From positions 17,578 through 81,577 of the forward strand of contig CAYVQZ010000012.1 in assembly GCA_964453435.1 (NCBI GenBank): 64,000 nucleotides of DNA. Reading direction: 5' to 3'. Position numbers and translations under genes: made by a program. This DNA comes from CAYVQZ01 sp964453435 (GTDB lineage: Bacteria > Abyssobacteria > SURF-5). Shown here one piece after another: positions 52,161-60,710 of the stretch (position 1 is the first letter of the stretch; each line of letters starts with the position of its first letter). Below the pieces are notes generated by a model, which saw nothing but the letters and a program-made list of their open reading frames with translations, searched no databases and was not told where the DNA came from.

Positions 52161-52346
52161 TTACACATCGGAGCTTTTTCCGGTTTGTGCCTGCTCGCGC
52201 TTGACACGTGGGGCCGGTTTGCCGTGTGCTCGGCTGCTTGGAAGAACGATTTCTTTCCTGAGATTATCGATCAGCTTATCTAGTTCTTTTAATTGGTCCG
52301 AATCAAAATTCATCGGACGGGGAGAGTCGTTACCCACGAGTTTCAT
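52161..52346 (-). CDS. Small protein of unknown function, possibly under TetR control
   Basis: 61 residues. An amphipathic helix (DQLKELDKLIDNLRKEIV) sits between polar ends with a basic C-terminus. It has no clear ribosome site: GAGG touches the ATG and GGTGAG is 12 bases off. Its interest is its place: a copy of the TetR palindrome lies 64 bases upstream. It could be a chance frame. Confidence 0.35.
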   Translation of the reverse strand: MKLVGNDSPRPMNFDSDQLKELDKLIDNLRKEIVLPSSRAHGKPAPRVKREQAQTGKSSDV

Positions 52347-52406
52347 CCTCAACCGTATCTCACCGCGTTATATTTGGACCGGTTTGTATCGCGTCCATGA
52401 TGGCCG

Positions 52407-52426
52407 AAAACCGACCAGTTGGTTTT
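52407..52426. promoter_or_regulatory. Second copy of the TetR palindrome, just after tetR
   Basis: AAAACCGAC-CA-GTTGGTTTT: 9-base arms with one mismatch. The core ACCGACCAGTTGGT differs by one base from the operator at the tetR promoter. It might also act as a weak terminator. Confidence 0.55.
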
Positions 52427-52442
52427 TGGCGCGCAAAATTTA

Positions 52443-53048
52443 TCAAGCCGTAACTCCCTCAAGCAACAGTGATTCCAAGCTGCGGAACATTTTCGCCAAA
52501 TCTATGTGCTCGGGGTCCAGATGCGCCATCATCGTTGTCCCCTGTAATGCTCCTATGATTAGCAGAGCGAGGGAATCGGGATTAACCCACTCGCGGAACA
52601 ATCCCTCCTGTTTTCCCTGCTCAAGAAACGCCACAATGCTGGCTTTCCAGTCGGAATAGATCTTTCTCAACCGTTTGGAAAAATGTTCGTCAACTTCCAT
52701 CATTTCGGCTGTCAGAACGGCCAAGAGGGCGCATCCGTGAAAGACGTTTCCCTCGTGCGTCATAATCATAATATCGAACATCCGTTCGATCTTTTTCAGC
52801 GCGCTCTTCTCCCTGGAAACTTCTTCGAGCACGTTCTCAACCCAGAATCGCCTCATGTATTCGATTACCGCGTCGCCGAGCTCCTCCTTGCTTTTGAAAT
52901 GGAAATAAAACCCGCCTTTTGTGAGATTGGCCGCCTCCAAAATTTGTGCGAGCGAGGTGTTGTGGTAACCGTTTTTCCGAATCAACTCGGCAGCGGCCCA
53001 CACGAGGCGGTCACGCGTCAGTTTTCCTTTTTCAAGAGTAGCCGTAAT
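52443..53048 (-). CDS. TetR/AcrR regulator, apparently started by ATT
   Basis: 201 residues if started at ATT 53048. RDRLVWAAAELIRKNGYHNTSLAQILEAANLTKGGFYFHFKSKEELG is the DNA-binding domain, and HGCALLAVLTAEM the GC-containing C-terminal family block. No ATG exists in frame: GTG 53003 would remove part of the first helix. ATT 53048 lies 6 bases after AGGGAG, directly downstream of a consensus promoter, and gives the normal N-terminal length. An operator palindrome covers the start of transcription, so it is autoregulated. Confidence 0.85.
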   Translation of the reverse strand: MTATLEKGKLTRDRLVWAAAELIRKNGYHNTSLAQILEAANLTKGGFYFHFKSKEELGDAVIEYMRRFWVENVLEEVSREKSALKKIERMFDIMIMTHEGNVFHGCALLAVLTAEMMEVDEHFSKRLRKIYSDWKASIVAFLEQGKQEGLFREWVNPDSLALLIIGALQGTTMMAHLDPEHIDLAKMFRSLESLLLEGVTA

Positions 53049-53064
53049 CGATGTCTCCCTACAA

Positions 53065-53078
53065 ACCGACCAGTCGGT
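53065..53078. promoter_or_regulatory. TetR operator (perfect palindrome) at the tetR start site
   Basis: ACCGAC-CA-GTCGGT, perfect 6-base arms, placed just downstream of the tetR -10 so that bound repressor would block initiation. Confidence 0.75.
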
Positions 53079-53085
53079 ATAATAA

Positions 53086-53115
53086 AATTATAGCACCAAA
53101 AAATAGAGATGTCAA
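53086..53115 (-). promoter_or_regulatory. Consensus promoter of the ATT-started tetR gene
   Basis: Minus strand TTGACA, 17 bases, TATAAT, both hexamers matching the consensus exactly. Boundaries are given to within a base or two. Confidence 0.8.
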
Positions 53116-53258
53116 GCAAAGCTAGCGAAAAAATCAAAAAATTCCACGGCGACACACAAAACACTCGTCAATCCTGCCGCTGATATAACCACCCAATCCG
53201 GCCGGCAGGGCTGCCGTCTCTTATTGCAAAAAGATTGGGTCCGAATTGAAAACCCATC

Positions 53259-53287
53259 TTGATAATGTTCCATTGGGAATGTATAAT
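53259..53287 (+). promoter_or_regulatory. Promoter of the phosphatase-nuclease-MEMO operon
   Basis: TTGATA (53259-53264), 17 bases, TATAAT (53282-53287). It rules out the in-frame starts at 53246 and 53279. Confidence 0.65.
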
Positions 53288-53377
53288 GCAAAATCAGGAT
53301 TTGTTTTGCATGCGTTGAGCAATCATCATTCGGGGGTCGAGATATACGGGGTCGCTCCTGAGGGTAATCTTGTCGGC

Positions 53378-53872
53378 ATGACGGAATATAAAAAGGCAAT
53401 ACTAAATTTTAGTTACGTGATACCGAATGCATTGGCGGGCATGGCCATGCCGGGAGCAGTGGATTCTTTGGATAAGGACTTGGATTTCTTGTTGTCCGAG
53501 GGCGTGCGAGCCATCCTTTCCCTTTCCGAATCGCCTCTCGATGAGGAACTGGTTCGTGGAAAGGGGTTTTTGTATTGTCATGTGCCAATAAATGATTTTA
53601 CGGCGCCGACAATCGAACAGGTGGACAAATGCATCCGTTTCATTGATCAAATGCTCACCATAGAGGACAAGCCCGTTGTTGTGCACTGCGGGGCAGGATG
53701 CGGGAGAACCGGCGCCGTTCTTGGCTGTTACCTTGTCAGGCGGGGACGGACTGCCGAACGAGCGATAGGTGAACTGAGGCTTGCCAGACCTTGCTCAATC
53801 GAAACCGAGAGCCAGAGGGCGCTGGTCTATCAATACGAAGAACATCTCAAATACCGACCATCCGCAGACTGA
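53378..53872 (+). CDS. Dual-specificity protein phosphatase (DUSP23-like)
   Basis: 164 residues from ATG 53378. The Cys-phosphatase loop VVHCGAGCGRTG (HCxxGxxR) is near residue 107, with FSYVIPNALAGMAMPG at the start and an Asp in VPINDF as general acid. It should remove phosphate from protein tyrosine/serine or a small molecule. The start is fixed by the promoter and by the domain edge. It is followed by Mut7-C and MEMO genes. Confidence 0.87.
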   Translation: MTEYKKAILNFSYVIPNALAGMAMPGAVDSLDKDLDFLLSEGVRAILSLSESPLDEELVRGKGFLYCHVPINDFTAPTIEQVDKCIRFIDQMLTIEDKPVVVHCGAGCGRTGAVLGCYLVRRGRTAERAIGELRLARPCSIETESQRALVYQYEEHLKYRPSAD

Positions 53873-53898
53873 GGTCAAGTGAACAATCCCGCCCGACC

Positions 53899-54366
53899 AT
53901 GAGAACACGGCCCAGGTTCCTAGCAGACGAGATGTTGGGCCGCCTTGCGAAATGGTTACGGCTGCTGGGCTATGATACCAAATATGTTTATGACCTTGCC
54001 GACACCGATATCCTGGAGATTGCCGAACGCGAGGGGAGAATTTTGCTTACGCGCGACACGCTGCTTATCCGGCGGAGAAAGTGCTGGAACTATATTTTTA
54101 TTCAAAGCGACCGTTGGCGTGAGCAACTGAAGCAAGTGGTTCTTCAGGCGAAGCTTGATTGCGAGTTGTCATTCACTGTCTGTTCCGACTGTAATGTGGA
54201 CCTGCAGCCCGTGGACAAGAACTGGGTGAAACGAAGGGTGCCACCCCATGTATTTGCGACGCAAGAACATTTTTCGGTGTGTCCCGCTTGTTCGCGAATT
54301 TTCTGGCGTGCCACTCACGTTGAGAACATGGCAAATGAACTGCACGCGCTGAAACGGGAGTTGTGA
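53899..54366 (+). CDS. Mut7-C RNase domain protein with zinc ribbon
   Basis: 155 residues. FLADEMLGRLAKWLRLLGYDT and ILLTRDTLLI carry the acidic residues of the PIN-like Mut7-C nuclease fold; CSDC (about 94) and CPAC (about 130) make the C-terminal zinc ribbon. It probably cuts RNA. ATG 53899 begins the fold and follows the phosphatase by 26 bases. Confidence 0.88.
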   Translation: MRTRPRFLADEMLGRLAKWLRLLGYDTKYVYDLADTDILEIAEREGRILLTRDTLLIRRRKCWNYIFIQSDRWREQLKQVVLQAKLDCELSFTVCSDCNVDLQPVDKNWVKRRVPPHVFATQEHFSVCPACSRIFWRATHVENMANELHALKREL

Positions 54367-54368
54367 AC

Positions 54369-55940
54369 ATGTTCAGAAGGTTTTGTATGTTCGTAGCGCT
54401 GGTTTTTCTCTTGGGTGTCGCCGGAGGGGTCCTGGTGCGGCACGGAAGGGCTGAGCCGTCAATGAGGGTCGACGGCGCTGCGCCGCCGGCTCCGCCCGTC
54501 ATTCGGCCGTCTTTTGCCGGCACATTTTATCCGGCTGATGGAAAGGCGCTTCGGCGAGAAATTAGCGGCTACTTGAAATCGGCTAATGTTCCCGAAATAG
54601 AGGGGGAAATCGTAGCGCTCATTGTGCCGCATGCAGGATATATGTACTCCGGTCCGGTTGCCGCATACGCATACGAGGCATTGAGAAGGCAGGTTTCGGG
54701 AAAGAATGACACTCAGCGGCTCGATGCGGCAGTGGTTCTTGGATTCAGCCATCGCGTCCGCTACCCCTTGGTTTCCGTTTACTATGCCGGCGCGATGGAA
54801 ACACCGTTGGGGAAGGCGTTGGTGAACGAGCGATTATCGCTCGAACTATTGAATTCGAGTCCGAACGTGTCATTCTCCGAAAAGGTGTTTAGCGGAGAGC
54901 ATTCGCTGGAAGTGCAGTTGCCTTTCATTCAGACGGTTCTGCCCGACACACAGGTTGTTCCAATTCTCTTTGGCTCTCAGAACTTTCAAAATGTCCAGGC
55001 GGTCGTCGATGGCTTGCTGAAACTGGCGCACAAGAGCCGAATCGTTCTAATCGCCACCACAGACCTCTCTCACTACAAGCCTTATGAGGAAGCCACAGAG
55101 TTGGATAAAGAGACACTCCAGCTTATTCTGAGCGGAGACCCGAGGCGGCTGGCGCAGTTTCTGAGCGAACATTACGACCGTCTGTGCGGGCCGGCTCCCG
55201 TTCTGGCCGCTATTTCATTCGCCGAAAGTCAGCAAGCGGAACCTGTTTTACTGAAATATGCAAACTCAGGGGATACCGCCGGCACAAAAGATGGGGTGGT
55301 CGGCTATGCGGCGGTGGCCTTCGTAAAGCGGGATTCTCAGAAAGATGCCGGAGATGCCCCAGGGTATGTCGCGCCCGATTTTGACATGTCGGATTACCTC
55401 ACGGATGAAGATAAACGGACCCTGTTGCGCCTTGCAAGGCAATCACTGGAATCTTTTGTCCGAGAGAAACGGATTTTGACGGTTGAGCCTCCCGCGAGTC
55501 CGAGGCTGCAACAGGACGGCGCGTCATTCGTAACATTCAAAAAAGGCGGCCAGCTCAGGGGATGCATCGGGCAAATGAACGCTGCGACACCTCTCTATCG
55601 TTCGGTCATCGATATGGCGGTCGCAGCCGCATCACAGGACCATCGGTTCCCGCCTGTCCGTGAAGAGGAGTTGGATGATATCCATATCGAGATTTCCGTC
55701 AACACCCCTCTCAGGCCCGTGTCCGGTCCCGATGAAATCGTGTTGGGCAAGCACGGTGTTGTGGTGACAAGAGGACTGCGACAGGGCGTATTTCTGCCGC
55801 AGGTTGCAGCCGGAACAGGTTGGACAAAGGAAGAGTTTCTCGAGAACCTCTGTGTGCACAAGGCAGGCCTCGAACCGGATGCCTATAAAAAGGGCGCCAA
55901 ATTATACGTCTTTTCTTCAATCGTGTTTGGAGAGAAATAA
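54369..55940 (+). CDS. Exported MEMO1-AMMECR1 fusion (AmmeMemoRadiSam system B and A)
   Basis: 523 residues. A signal or anchor sequence (FCMFVALVFLLGVAGGVL), a MEMO domain (FAGTFYPADG; VPHAGYMYSGPVAAYAYEAL; VLGFSHRV; TTDLSHYKPY) to about residue 320, then AMMECR1 (FVTFKKGGQLRGCIGQM; DHRFPPVREEELDDIHIEISV). In many anaerobes these two plus a radical SAM partner form the AmmeMemoRadiSam set; the third is absent here. Export of the fusion suggests a periplasmic task. GGGAG lies 9 bases before the ATG; GTG 54363 is an alternative. Confidence 0.9.
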   Translation: MFRRFCMFVALVFLLGVAGGVLVRHGRAEPSMRVDGAAPPAPPVIRPSFAGTFYPADGKALRREISGYLKSANVPEIEGEIVALIVPHAGYMYSGPVAAYAYEALRRQVSGKNDTQRLDAAVVLGFSHRVRYPLVSVYYAGAMETPLGKALVNERLSLELLNSSPNVSFSEKVFSGEHSLEVQLPFIQTVLPDTQVVPILFGSQNFQNVQAVVDGLLKLAHKSRIVLIATTDLSHYKPYEEATELDKETLQLILSGDPRRLAQFLSEHYDRLCGPAPVLAAISFAESQQAEPVLLKYANSGDTAGTKDGVVGYAAVAFVKRDSQKDAGDAPGYVAPDFDMSDYLTDEDKRTLLRLARQSLESFVREKRILTVEPPASPRLQQDGASFVTFKKGGQLRGCIGQMNAATPLYRSVIDMAVAAASQDHRFPPVREEELDDIHIEISVNTPLRPVSGPDEIVLGKHGVVVTRGLRQGVFLPQVAAGTGWTKEEFLENLCVHKAGLEPDAYKKGAKLYVFSSIVFGEK

Positions 55941-55989
55941 GATATTTCGAGAAAAATCGAAGAAATGTTTTGAGTCAAGCATTTTTCTC

Positions 55990-56017
55990 TTGACAAAAAA
56001 TTCCTGCCTGTTATTAT
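55990..56017 (+). promoter_or_regulatory. Promoter of the response regulator gene
   Basis: TTGACA (55990-55995), 16 bases, TATTAT (56012-56017). Confidence 0.6.
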
Positions 56018-56066
56018 GTGAGTATCCCATGCTACCGCTCAATCACGTTACGACACACTTTTCGTC

Positions 56067-56489
56067 ATGACGAATACACACAAGCGTCCCGTCTCAACGA
56101 GAAAAGCGGCAACACCCCCCAAAAGTATTCTTATAATCGACAGCGAACCTGCTTTTGTGGAACTTCTCGAGCGTTATCTGGGAAGCGAAAAGGGGTATCG
56201 GGTGCTTGTCGCGAGCACGGGCGCCGACGGCATCAAAAGGGCGCTTCTGAACCGCCCCGACCTGATCCTGGTGGATTTTCGGTTATCTGACATGAGCGGG
56301 CTGGACGTGCACGAAACGCTGAAAAAGAATCCGAAGACCACACACATACCCGTAATCTATGTATCTTCGTTCCTGACATTGAGAGCAATCGAAAACGCAT
56401 CGAAGAAGGGCGCCCGGGGATTTATCAGTAAACCTTTCAGTTTCTCCGAAATGCACGCCAAGGTGGCTAATGTGCTTGGTTCGAGATGA
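56067..56489 (+). CDS. Single-domain response regulator (receiver)
   Basis: 140 residues, one CheY-like receiver. The phosphoacceptor is the Asp of LILVDFRL near residue 72, with SS (IYVSS) and Lys in SKPFS; the acid pocket reads IIDSEPA, so the second acidic residue is Ser-Glu. The first 20 residues are polar. With no output domain it must act by protein contact. No kinase is adjacent. Confidence 0.9.
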   Translation: MTNTHKRPVSTRKAATPPKSILIIDSEPAFVELLERYLGSEKGYRVLVASTGADGIKRALLNRPDLILVDFRLSDMSGLDVHETLKKNPKTTHIPVIYVSSFLTLRAIENASKKGARGFISKPFSFSEMHAKVANVLGSR

Positions 56490-56589
56490 GGCCTGTAAAA
56501 GCATCCCGCCGTTCGTAATGCAGCTTTTCCGCCGTCGGTGCTTCGTATCTGTCACGCCATTCCTTCAATGAATGAAAGCGAGTGAAGGA

Positions 56590-56760
56590 GGCTGTGTCCA
56601 ATCATGGGGTCCCTTGTTTTTTCCGCTGAGTGAATCATGCGTTTTGCGTGATTCGCGGCAACGGGCCGGCGGAGTGTTTCCGAAGCGAACCCGACGGATT
56701 GTGAGGCACATTCACTGTCCCTTGCGCCAGGCAGCCGTGGGACAGATTCACTATCCCCGT
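56590..56760. repeat. Region with GGGACAG-type motifs and a GAATCA hairpin
   Basis: GAATCATGC / GCGTGATTC make a 9-pair hairpin with one wobble, and CACTGTCCC and GTGGGACAG occur nearby, like the repeats at 11317 and 18855. There is no gene here. Confidence 0.35.
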
Positions 56761-57413
56761 TGCTCATTCAACAGGCTGCCGATTGCATCGCGGCGTATTG
56801 CGATGCCCTTCACGCATCTGCACTGCCAACAATCAACACACGTTTGAATCCCGAGGGTCTGAGCTTGAGAGACGCGGTCCTCCGTGTCTCTCGGGTCGAG
56901 ATGCAACTGGGCGAGTCGAACGAAAACGTAGGGGCCGCCGAAAGCTTCATTGTTCCAGTCAAAATGCGGGCAACTTGAAACACAGCCATAACATTCAAGG
57001 CAGCCGATGAGTTTCTTGAATGTCTCCGGCACGGAAAGATGACCGAGAGGTTGCTCGGTTTCGGGACAAACAAAAAGGCGGTACGGCCGGATTCTTCGGT
57101 CAAGCGGCGCCCGGTCAACAATCAGGTCCCGTACGAGCGGCAGATTCTTCAGAGGCGATACGATGGTCCCATCCTTTGCCTTTGCGGCGCACGCCAGGCG
57201 AGGCACACCATCAATGTTCACCGCACACTGTCCGCATTTCGAGGAGCGACAGCCGTAGCGAAAGGCCAGTGTCGAGTCATATCTCTCATAGATGTAAAGG
57301 AGAGAAGAAAGGACGGTTGTTCCTTTTTCCATGGGAACCTCGTACGCGCGGGAGACCAGCCTGTTCTGGGTACGGTCATAGCACTCGACGGTTATCGTAC
57401 CACGCACTTTCAA
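56751..57413 (-). CDS. Fumarate reductase/succinate dehydrogenase iron-sulfur subunit
   Basis: 220 residues. The N-terminal [2Fe-2S] domain has GCRSSKCGQCAVNIDG with a later Cys in RLACAAK; the C-terminal half has CLECYGCVSSCP and CVDCWQCRCVKG, the last with Cys where the usual Pro is Val-preceded. It passes electrons between the flavoprotein and its partner. It starts from TTG 57413 overlapping the flavoprotein stop by 4 bases. No membrane anchor subunit is encoded, so the complex may be soluble. Confidence 0.9.
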   Translation of the reverse strand: MKVRGTITVECYDRTQNRLVSRAYEVPMEKGTTVLSSLLYIYERYDSTLAFRYGCRSSKCGQCAVNIDGVPRLACAAKAKDGTIVSPLKNLPLVRDLIVDRAPLDRRIRPYRLFVCPETEQPLGHLSVPETFKKLIGCLECYGCVSSCPHFDWNNEAFGGPYVFVRLAQLHLDPRDTEDRVSQAQTLGIQTCVDCWQCRCVKGIAIRRDAIGSLLNEQRG

Positions 57414-59230
57414 TCTTCCTCTCCAAGATTCAATCGTGCATTAAGAATCTTTTCCTGCGCTCGTTGTGGAAGAATGCCCAAAATGAAAAATTGAATGCGC
57501 TCGCGAAGTGCGTTGGGTCCACCCTTTATATCGGGACCGAAGCTGGAAAGATCAGCATCCTCGGTTCGAGCGCAAATCCCCCCGTCATCTTTCCGAATAA
57601 TCACGTTTTTCAGCCATCTCGTGTCGTCGCGGTTGGGGTAATCGAGCCGGTAATGTCCGCCGCGCGATTCTTCGCGGACGAGGGCGCTCTTTGCAACCGC
57701 TTCCGCCACGCTATGCATCCTTCGGACCTCGAGCGCATCAAGCAATTGAGTATTGCAATCCGTGTGTGGATGGACCGCCACAGAGAGCAGTTGTTCTCCT
57801 ATGTCGGAGAGCAATGATATCGCCTTTCGGAGCCGTGCTGTGTCACGCACCGGTCCGACGTTTTCCCACATCGTCAGTTGCAGCTTGCGCGCAAGGTCAA
57901 TCGCTTGGTTCTTCCCGTGTCCTTCCACGAGATCACGGATATCCGATAGAACCTCTTGCAACTCGGCGCCCCGTTCCACCTTCCCGGATGTTGTCGCCGC
58001 CTCGGCTGCCATATTGCCTGCCTTGCTTCCGAAAATGAACAATTCGGCCAGCGCGGTTGAACCAATACGATTGGCGCCGTGAAGTCCGCCCATAACTTCT
58101 CCGACCGCAAAGAGGTTTCGCACGCCTCTGACGTTCAGCCGGGTGTCGACGCGAACGCCTCCCATCTGATAATGGGCGGTGGGAAAAACATCCCACGGGA
58201 CCATTCCCTTAGCCGCCTCTTGGCCATATGCGCGACGCACCGCGTCTATCATTGCGGGAAAGGTCTTTCCGAGGAATGCAAACATCTTTTCCCCGAGCAC
58301 TCTGCGGAAATTTGGCGTAAGGTCAAGCATGAGTCCTCCATGGCCCGTGCTTTTCCCGTGCTCTCGCGCCACCGCCATGGCCGCTGCGACTTCCGCCCGC
58401 GTTCGGGATCGGACGTTTCTGATTACTTCGGCGCCGTTCCTATCAATCAGTTTTCCATATGGCCCGGCCATGGCGGGTTCGCCGCAGATAATGCCCACCA
58501 TGGACTCGGGGTGGGTGAGTGCAAACGGGATAAATTGCTGTTGCTCCATGTCCACCAGTTCGGCGCCGACGTCCAGGGCAAGAGCGTAGCCATCGCCGGT
58601 CATCGTCCTCATGTTGCTTGTGTGGGGATAGTAAATCCAGCCGAGTCCCCCCGTGGCCAGTATCGTTTGTCGCGCGCCAATGCCAAGAATCTCACCGCTG
58701 AGCCAGTTTAGGGAGATTGCGCCATGAACCGCTCCGTCGCGTTCGAGCAAGCGAAGAGCAATGGTTTCATCAAGCACGTTCACGCCGGCGCGAGCCGCGG
58801 TGGCTCGGAGAGCGGTCCCGATGGGAATTCCCTCTGAATAGCCGGCGAGAGTTCGCGGCACGCTGTGGCCGCCGAAAGCAACAGGGATGGGAGCGATTTC
58901 GCCCGTTGGCTTGCGAAGGAGCACGACGCCGAATCGCTCCATGAGTTCGGTTGCGAGGTGGGCCCGGTCGCAGTAATCGCGGACGAGGCCCTGGTCGTTG
59001 AGGAACTCGCCCCCCACAAGGATATCGCGCATGAGGGCATCGGTGGAGTCGCCCGGGGTGATATGCGGGCGGAGAACAAGGCCGCCGGCAATGCGGGTGT
59101 TTCCGCAGCCGAATGGCCCTTTGGAAAGGACGATGACGCTTGCCCCGGCATCGGCAGCGGTTACAGCCGCTACAAGTCCTGCCCCGCCCGCTCCAATACA
59201 GAGGACATCGCATTCAAGCCAATTGGACAT
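57410..59230 (-). CDS. Fumarate reductase/succinate dehydrogenase flavoprotein subunit
   Basis: 606 residues. FAD binding at CIGAGGAGLVAAVTAADAG, then CGNTRIAGG where membrane enzymes usually carry the His that binds FAD covalently, so FAD is probably non-covalent. Active-site features include FPTAHYQMGGVRVD and the GLHGANRIGSTAL end. The ATG at 59230 has GGGT upstream; GTG 59236 is an alternative. It is joined to HypA upstream and to the iron-sulfur subunit downstream. The substrate could be a fumarate-like acid or an acyl compound. Confidence 0.9.
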   Translation of the reverse strand: MSNWLECDVLCIGAGGAGLVAAVTAADAGASVIVLSKGPFGCGNTRIAGGLVLRPHITPGDSTDALMRDILVGGEFLNDQGLVRDYCDRAHLATELMERFGVVLLRKPTGEIAPIPVAFGGHSVPRTLAGYSEGIPIGTALRATAARAGVNVLDETIALRLLERDGAVHGAISLNWLSGEILGIGARQTILATGGLGWIYYPHTSNMRTMTGDGYALALDVGAELVDMEQQQFIPFALTHPESMVGIICGEPAMAGPYGKLIDRNGAEVIRNVRSRTRAEVAAAMAVAREHGKSTGHGGLMLDLTPNFRRVLGEKMFAFLGKTFPAMIDAVRRAYGQEAAKGMVPWDVFPTAHYQMGGVRVDTRLNVRGVRNLFAVGEVMGGLHGANRIGSTALAELFIFGSKAGNMAAEAATTSGKVERGAELQEVLSDIRDLVEGHGKNQAIDLARKLQLTMWENVGPVRDTARLRKAISLLSDIGEQLLSVAVHPHTDCNTQLLDALEVRRMHSVAEAVAKSALVREESRGGHYRLDYPNRDDTRWLKNVIIRKDDGGICARTEDADLSSFGPDIKGGPNALRERIQFFILGILPQRAQEKILNARLNLGEED

Positions 59231-59237
59231 CGACACC

Positions 59238-59579
59238 CTACTCGATTTCGATTTCCTTGACCGCGAGTTCCATTCCCTGCGTCACATCGACGTCTTTCGA
59301 TTCGCAATCAGGGCAGACAAACTCGAAATTCCGCACTCGGAACCGGTGCGCGCACGACTTGCAGAATGCTTCGACCGGCACTTGTTCGACTTCGAGCGCG
59401 GCCCCTTCCGCCAGCGTGTCCTTTGTGATAAATTGAAAAAAAAATCCAAGTTGGTCCTGAACGATACCCCGAAGTTCACCCGCCCGAATACGGACAACCG
59501 TTATTCTCGACGCGCCGTTCCGTTGAGCTTCGTTGAGCACAATTTTCAGAATACTTTGGGCAATCGACATTTCGTGCAT
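59238..59579 (-). CDS. hypA: Nickel chaperone HypA
   Basis: 113 residues. It begins MHEMSIAQSIL, the nickel-binding His2 motif, and has the zinc site CKSC ... CPDC near residues 73-92. HypA delivers nickel to [NiFe]-hydrogenase with HypB. No hydrogenase is in the window; it is placed between a ferredoxin protein and a flavoprotein. Confidence 0.93.
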   Translation of the reverse strand: MHEMSIAQSILKIVLNEAQRNGASRITVVRIRAGELRGIVQDQLGFFFQFITKDTLAEGAALEVEQVPVEAFCKSCAHRFRVRNFEFVCPDCESKDVDVTQGMELAVKEIEIE

Positions 59580-59597
59580 GGGATAATGCTTTCTCGC

Positions 59598-60665
59598 CTA
59601 CATCTTACCTTTCTCTTTCATGATCGTTGTCATCAGGTCTCGAAAATCTCGCCTCGGCTCGGCGATTGTTTCACGCCGCTTCATTGACAGCGATTCCGTC
59701 GGGCAGACCATGTTGCAGAGTCCGCAGCCAAGGCATTTTTCAGGGTCCACTGTTGCAGTTTCACCGATGGTGAGAGCGCCGAAATGACACCGCGCGGCGC
59801 ATGCTTCGCACGCGACGCATGTGTCGGTATTTATTTCCACAATAAAATTCGAGGTTGCGACCGCCAGCGGTTTGTGAAATCTTGTTATTCCTCCGAGAAT
59901 GCCACAGCAGCAGCCGCAGCAATTACAGATGAAATTGACCCTTTTTTGAGTGTTGTCGGAAACGTGGACCAGCCCCGCATTTTCGGACTTTCGGAGAACC
60001 TCATACGCCTCTTCCTTCGTAATCTGACGCCCGAAGTCACGCTCCACAGCGTATCGGGCAAACGGGCCGAATGTGAGGCATGTATCCTTGGGCGCGCCGC
60101 ACGATTTCGCCAGTAATTCCATCTCATGGCGACAGTAACAGGTCGAGAGCGCGAGATAATCTGCCTCTTCGATGAATTTGGAAACACGCTCATATGGAAA
60201 GACTTCAATACCGCCCGGAATTTCCTTCTCCATTATTATGACCCGGGCCAACTGCGTGTCAGAGCCAAAGAGGTCTTCGGCCCAGCCGATATCACACATC
60301 TCTTCGAATAGCCGTGCTAACCGCCGTGTTTTCTCACTCACTTCGCCTTTCATAAATTGCAGTTCGAAAATCCCCGGAACGAGTGGAAAAAGGCTGTACA
60401 TATCCACTCCTTCCTGCGCTCTGTGATAGACGAGTCCCTTATCAGCCATCGACTCCAGAATGGATTTAAGCTGCCGCTCTTCCCGCCCGGTTGTCTCGGC
60501 GATTACGGAAAGAGGGGCAGGGAAGACGGGCATTTCGGCGCCCACCAGCGCTTCGATCTCGGTGAAGAGGGTTTTCAGAAGTTCGAGAGATCGGTCGGTC
60601 CTCGGAGCGCCTGCGGGAAACTGGTTGAGTTTGTCAACGAGTCGATCATACGCGTTCTCTGTCAT
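59598..60665 (-). CDS. 4Fe-4S ferredoxin protein with N-terminal winged-helix-like domain
   Basis: 355 residues. The first 110 are helical with a winged-helix look (SVIAETTGREERQLKSILESMADKGLVYH). CYCRHE near 185 and CNCCGCCCG near 255 are extra Cys sites, followed by two ferredoxin motifs CVACEACAARCHFG and CLGCGLCNMVCP near 285-325. It is common in anaerobes, function unsettled, and probably an electron carrier. It sits between hypB and hypA. Confidence 0.87.
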   Translation of the reverse strand: MTENAYDRLVDKLNQFPAGAPRTDRSLELLKTLFTEIEALVGAEMPVFPAPLSVIAETTGREERQLKSILESMADKGLVYHRAQEGVDMYSLFPLVPGIFELQFMKGEVSEKTRRLARLFEEMCDIGWAEDLFGSDTQLARVIIMEKEIPGGIEVFPYERVSKFIEEADYLALSTCYCRHEMELLAKSCGAPKDTCLTFGPFARYAVERDFGRQITKEEAYEVLRKSENAGLVHVSDNTQKRVNFICNCCGCCCGILGGITRFHKPLAVATSNFIVEINTDTCVACEACAARCHFGALTIGETATVDPEKCLGCGLCNMVCPTESLSMKRRETIAEPRRDFRDLMTTIMKEKGKM

Positions 60666-60710
60666 ACAGCTTTTCCCTTGCGAAACGGAAACATCCTGGA
60701 GATAAACTGT

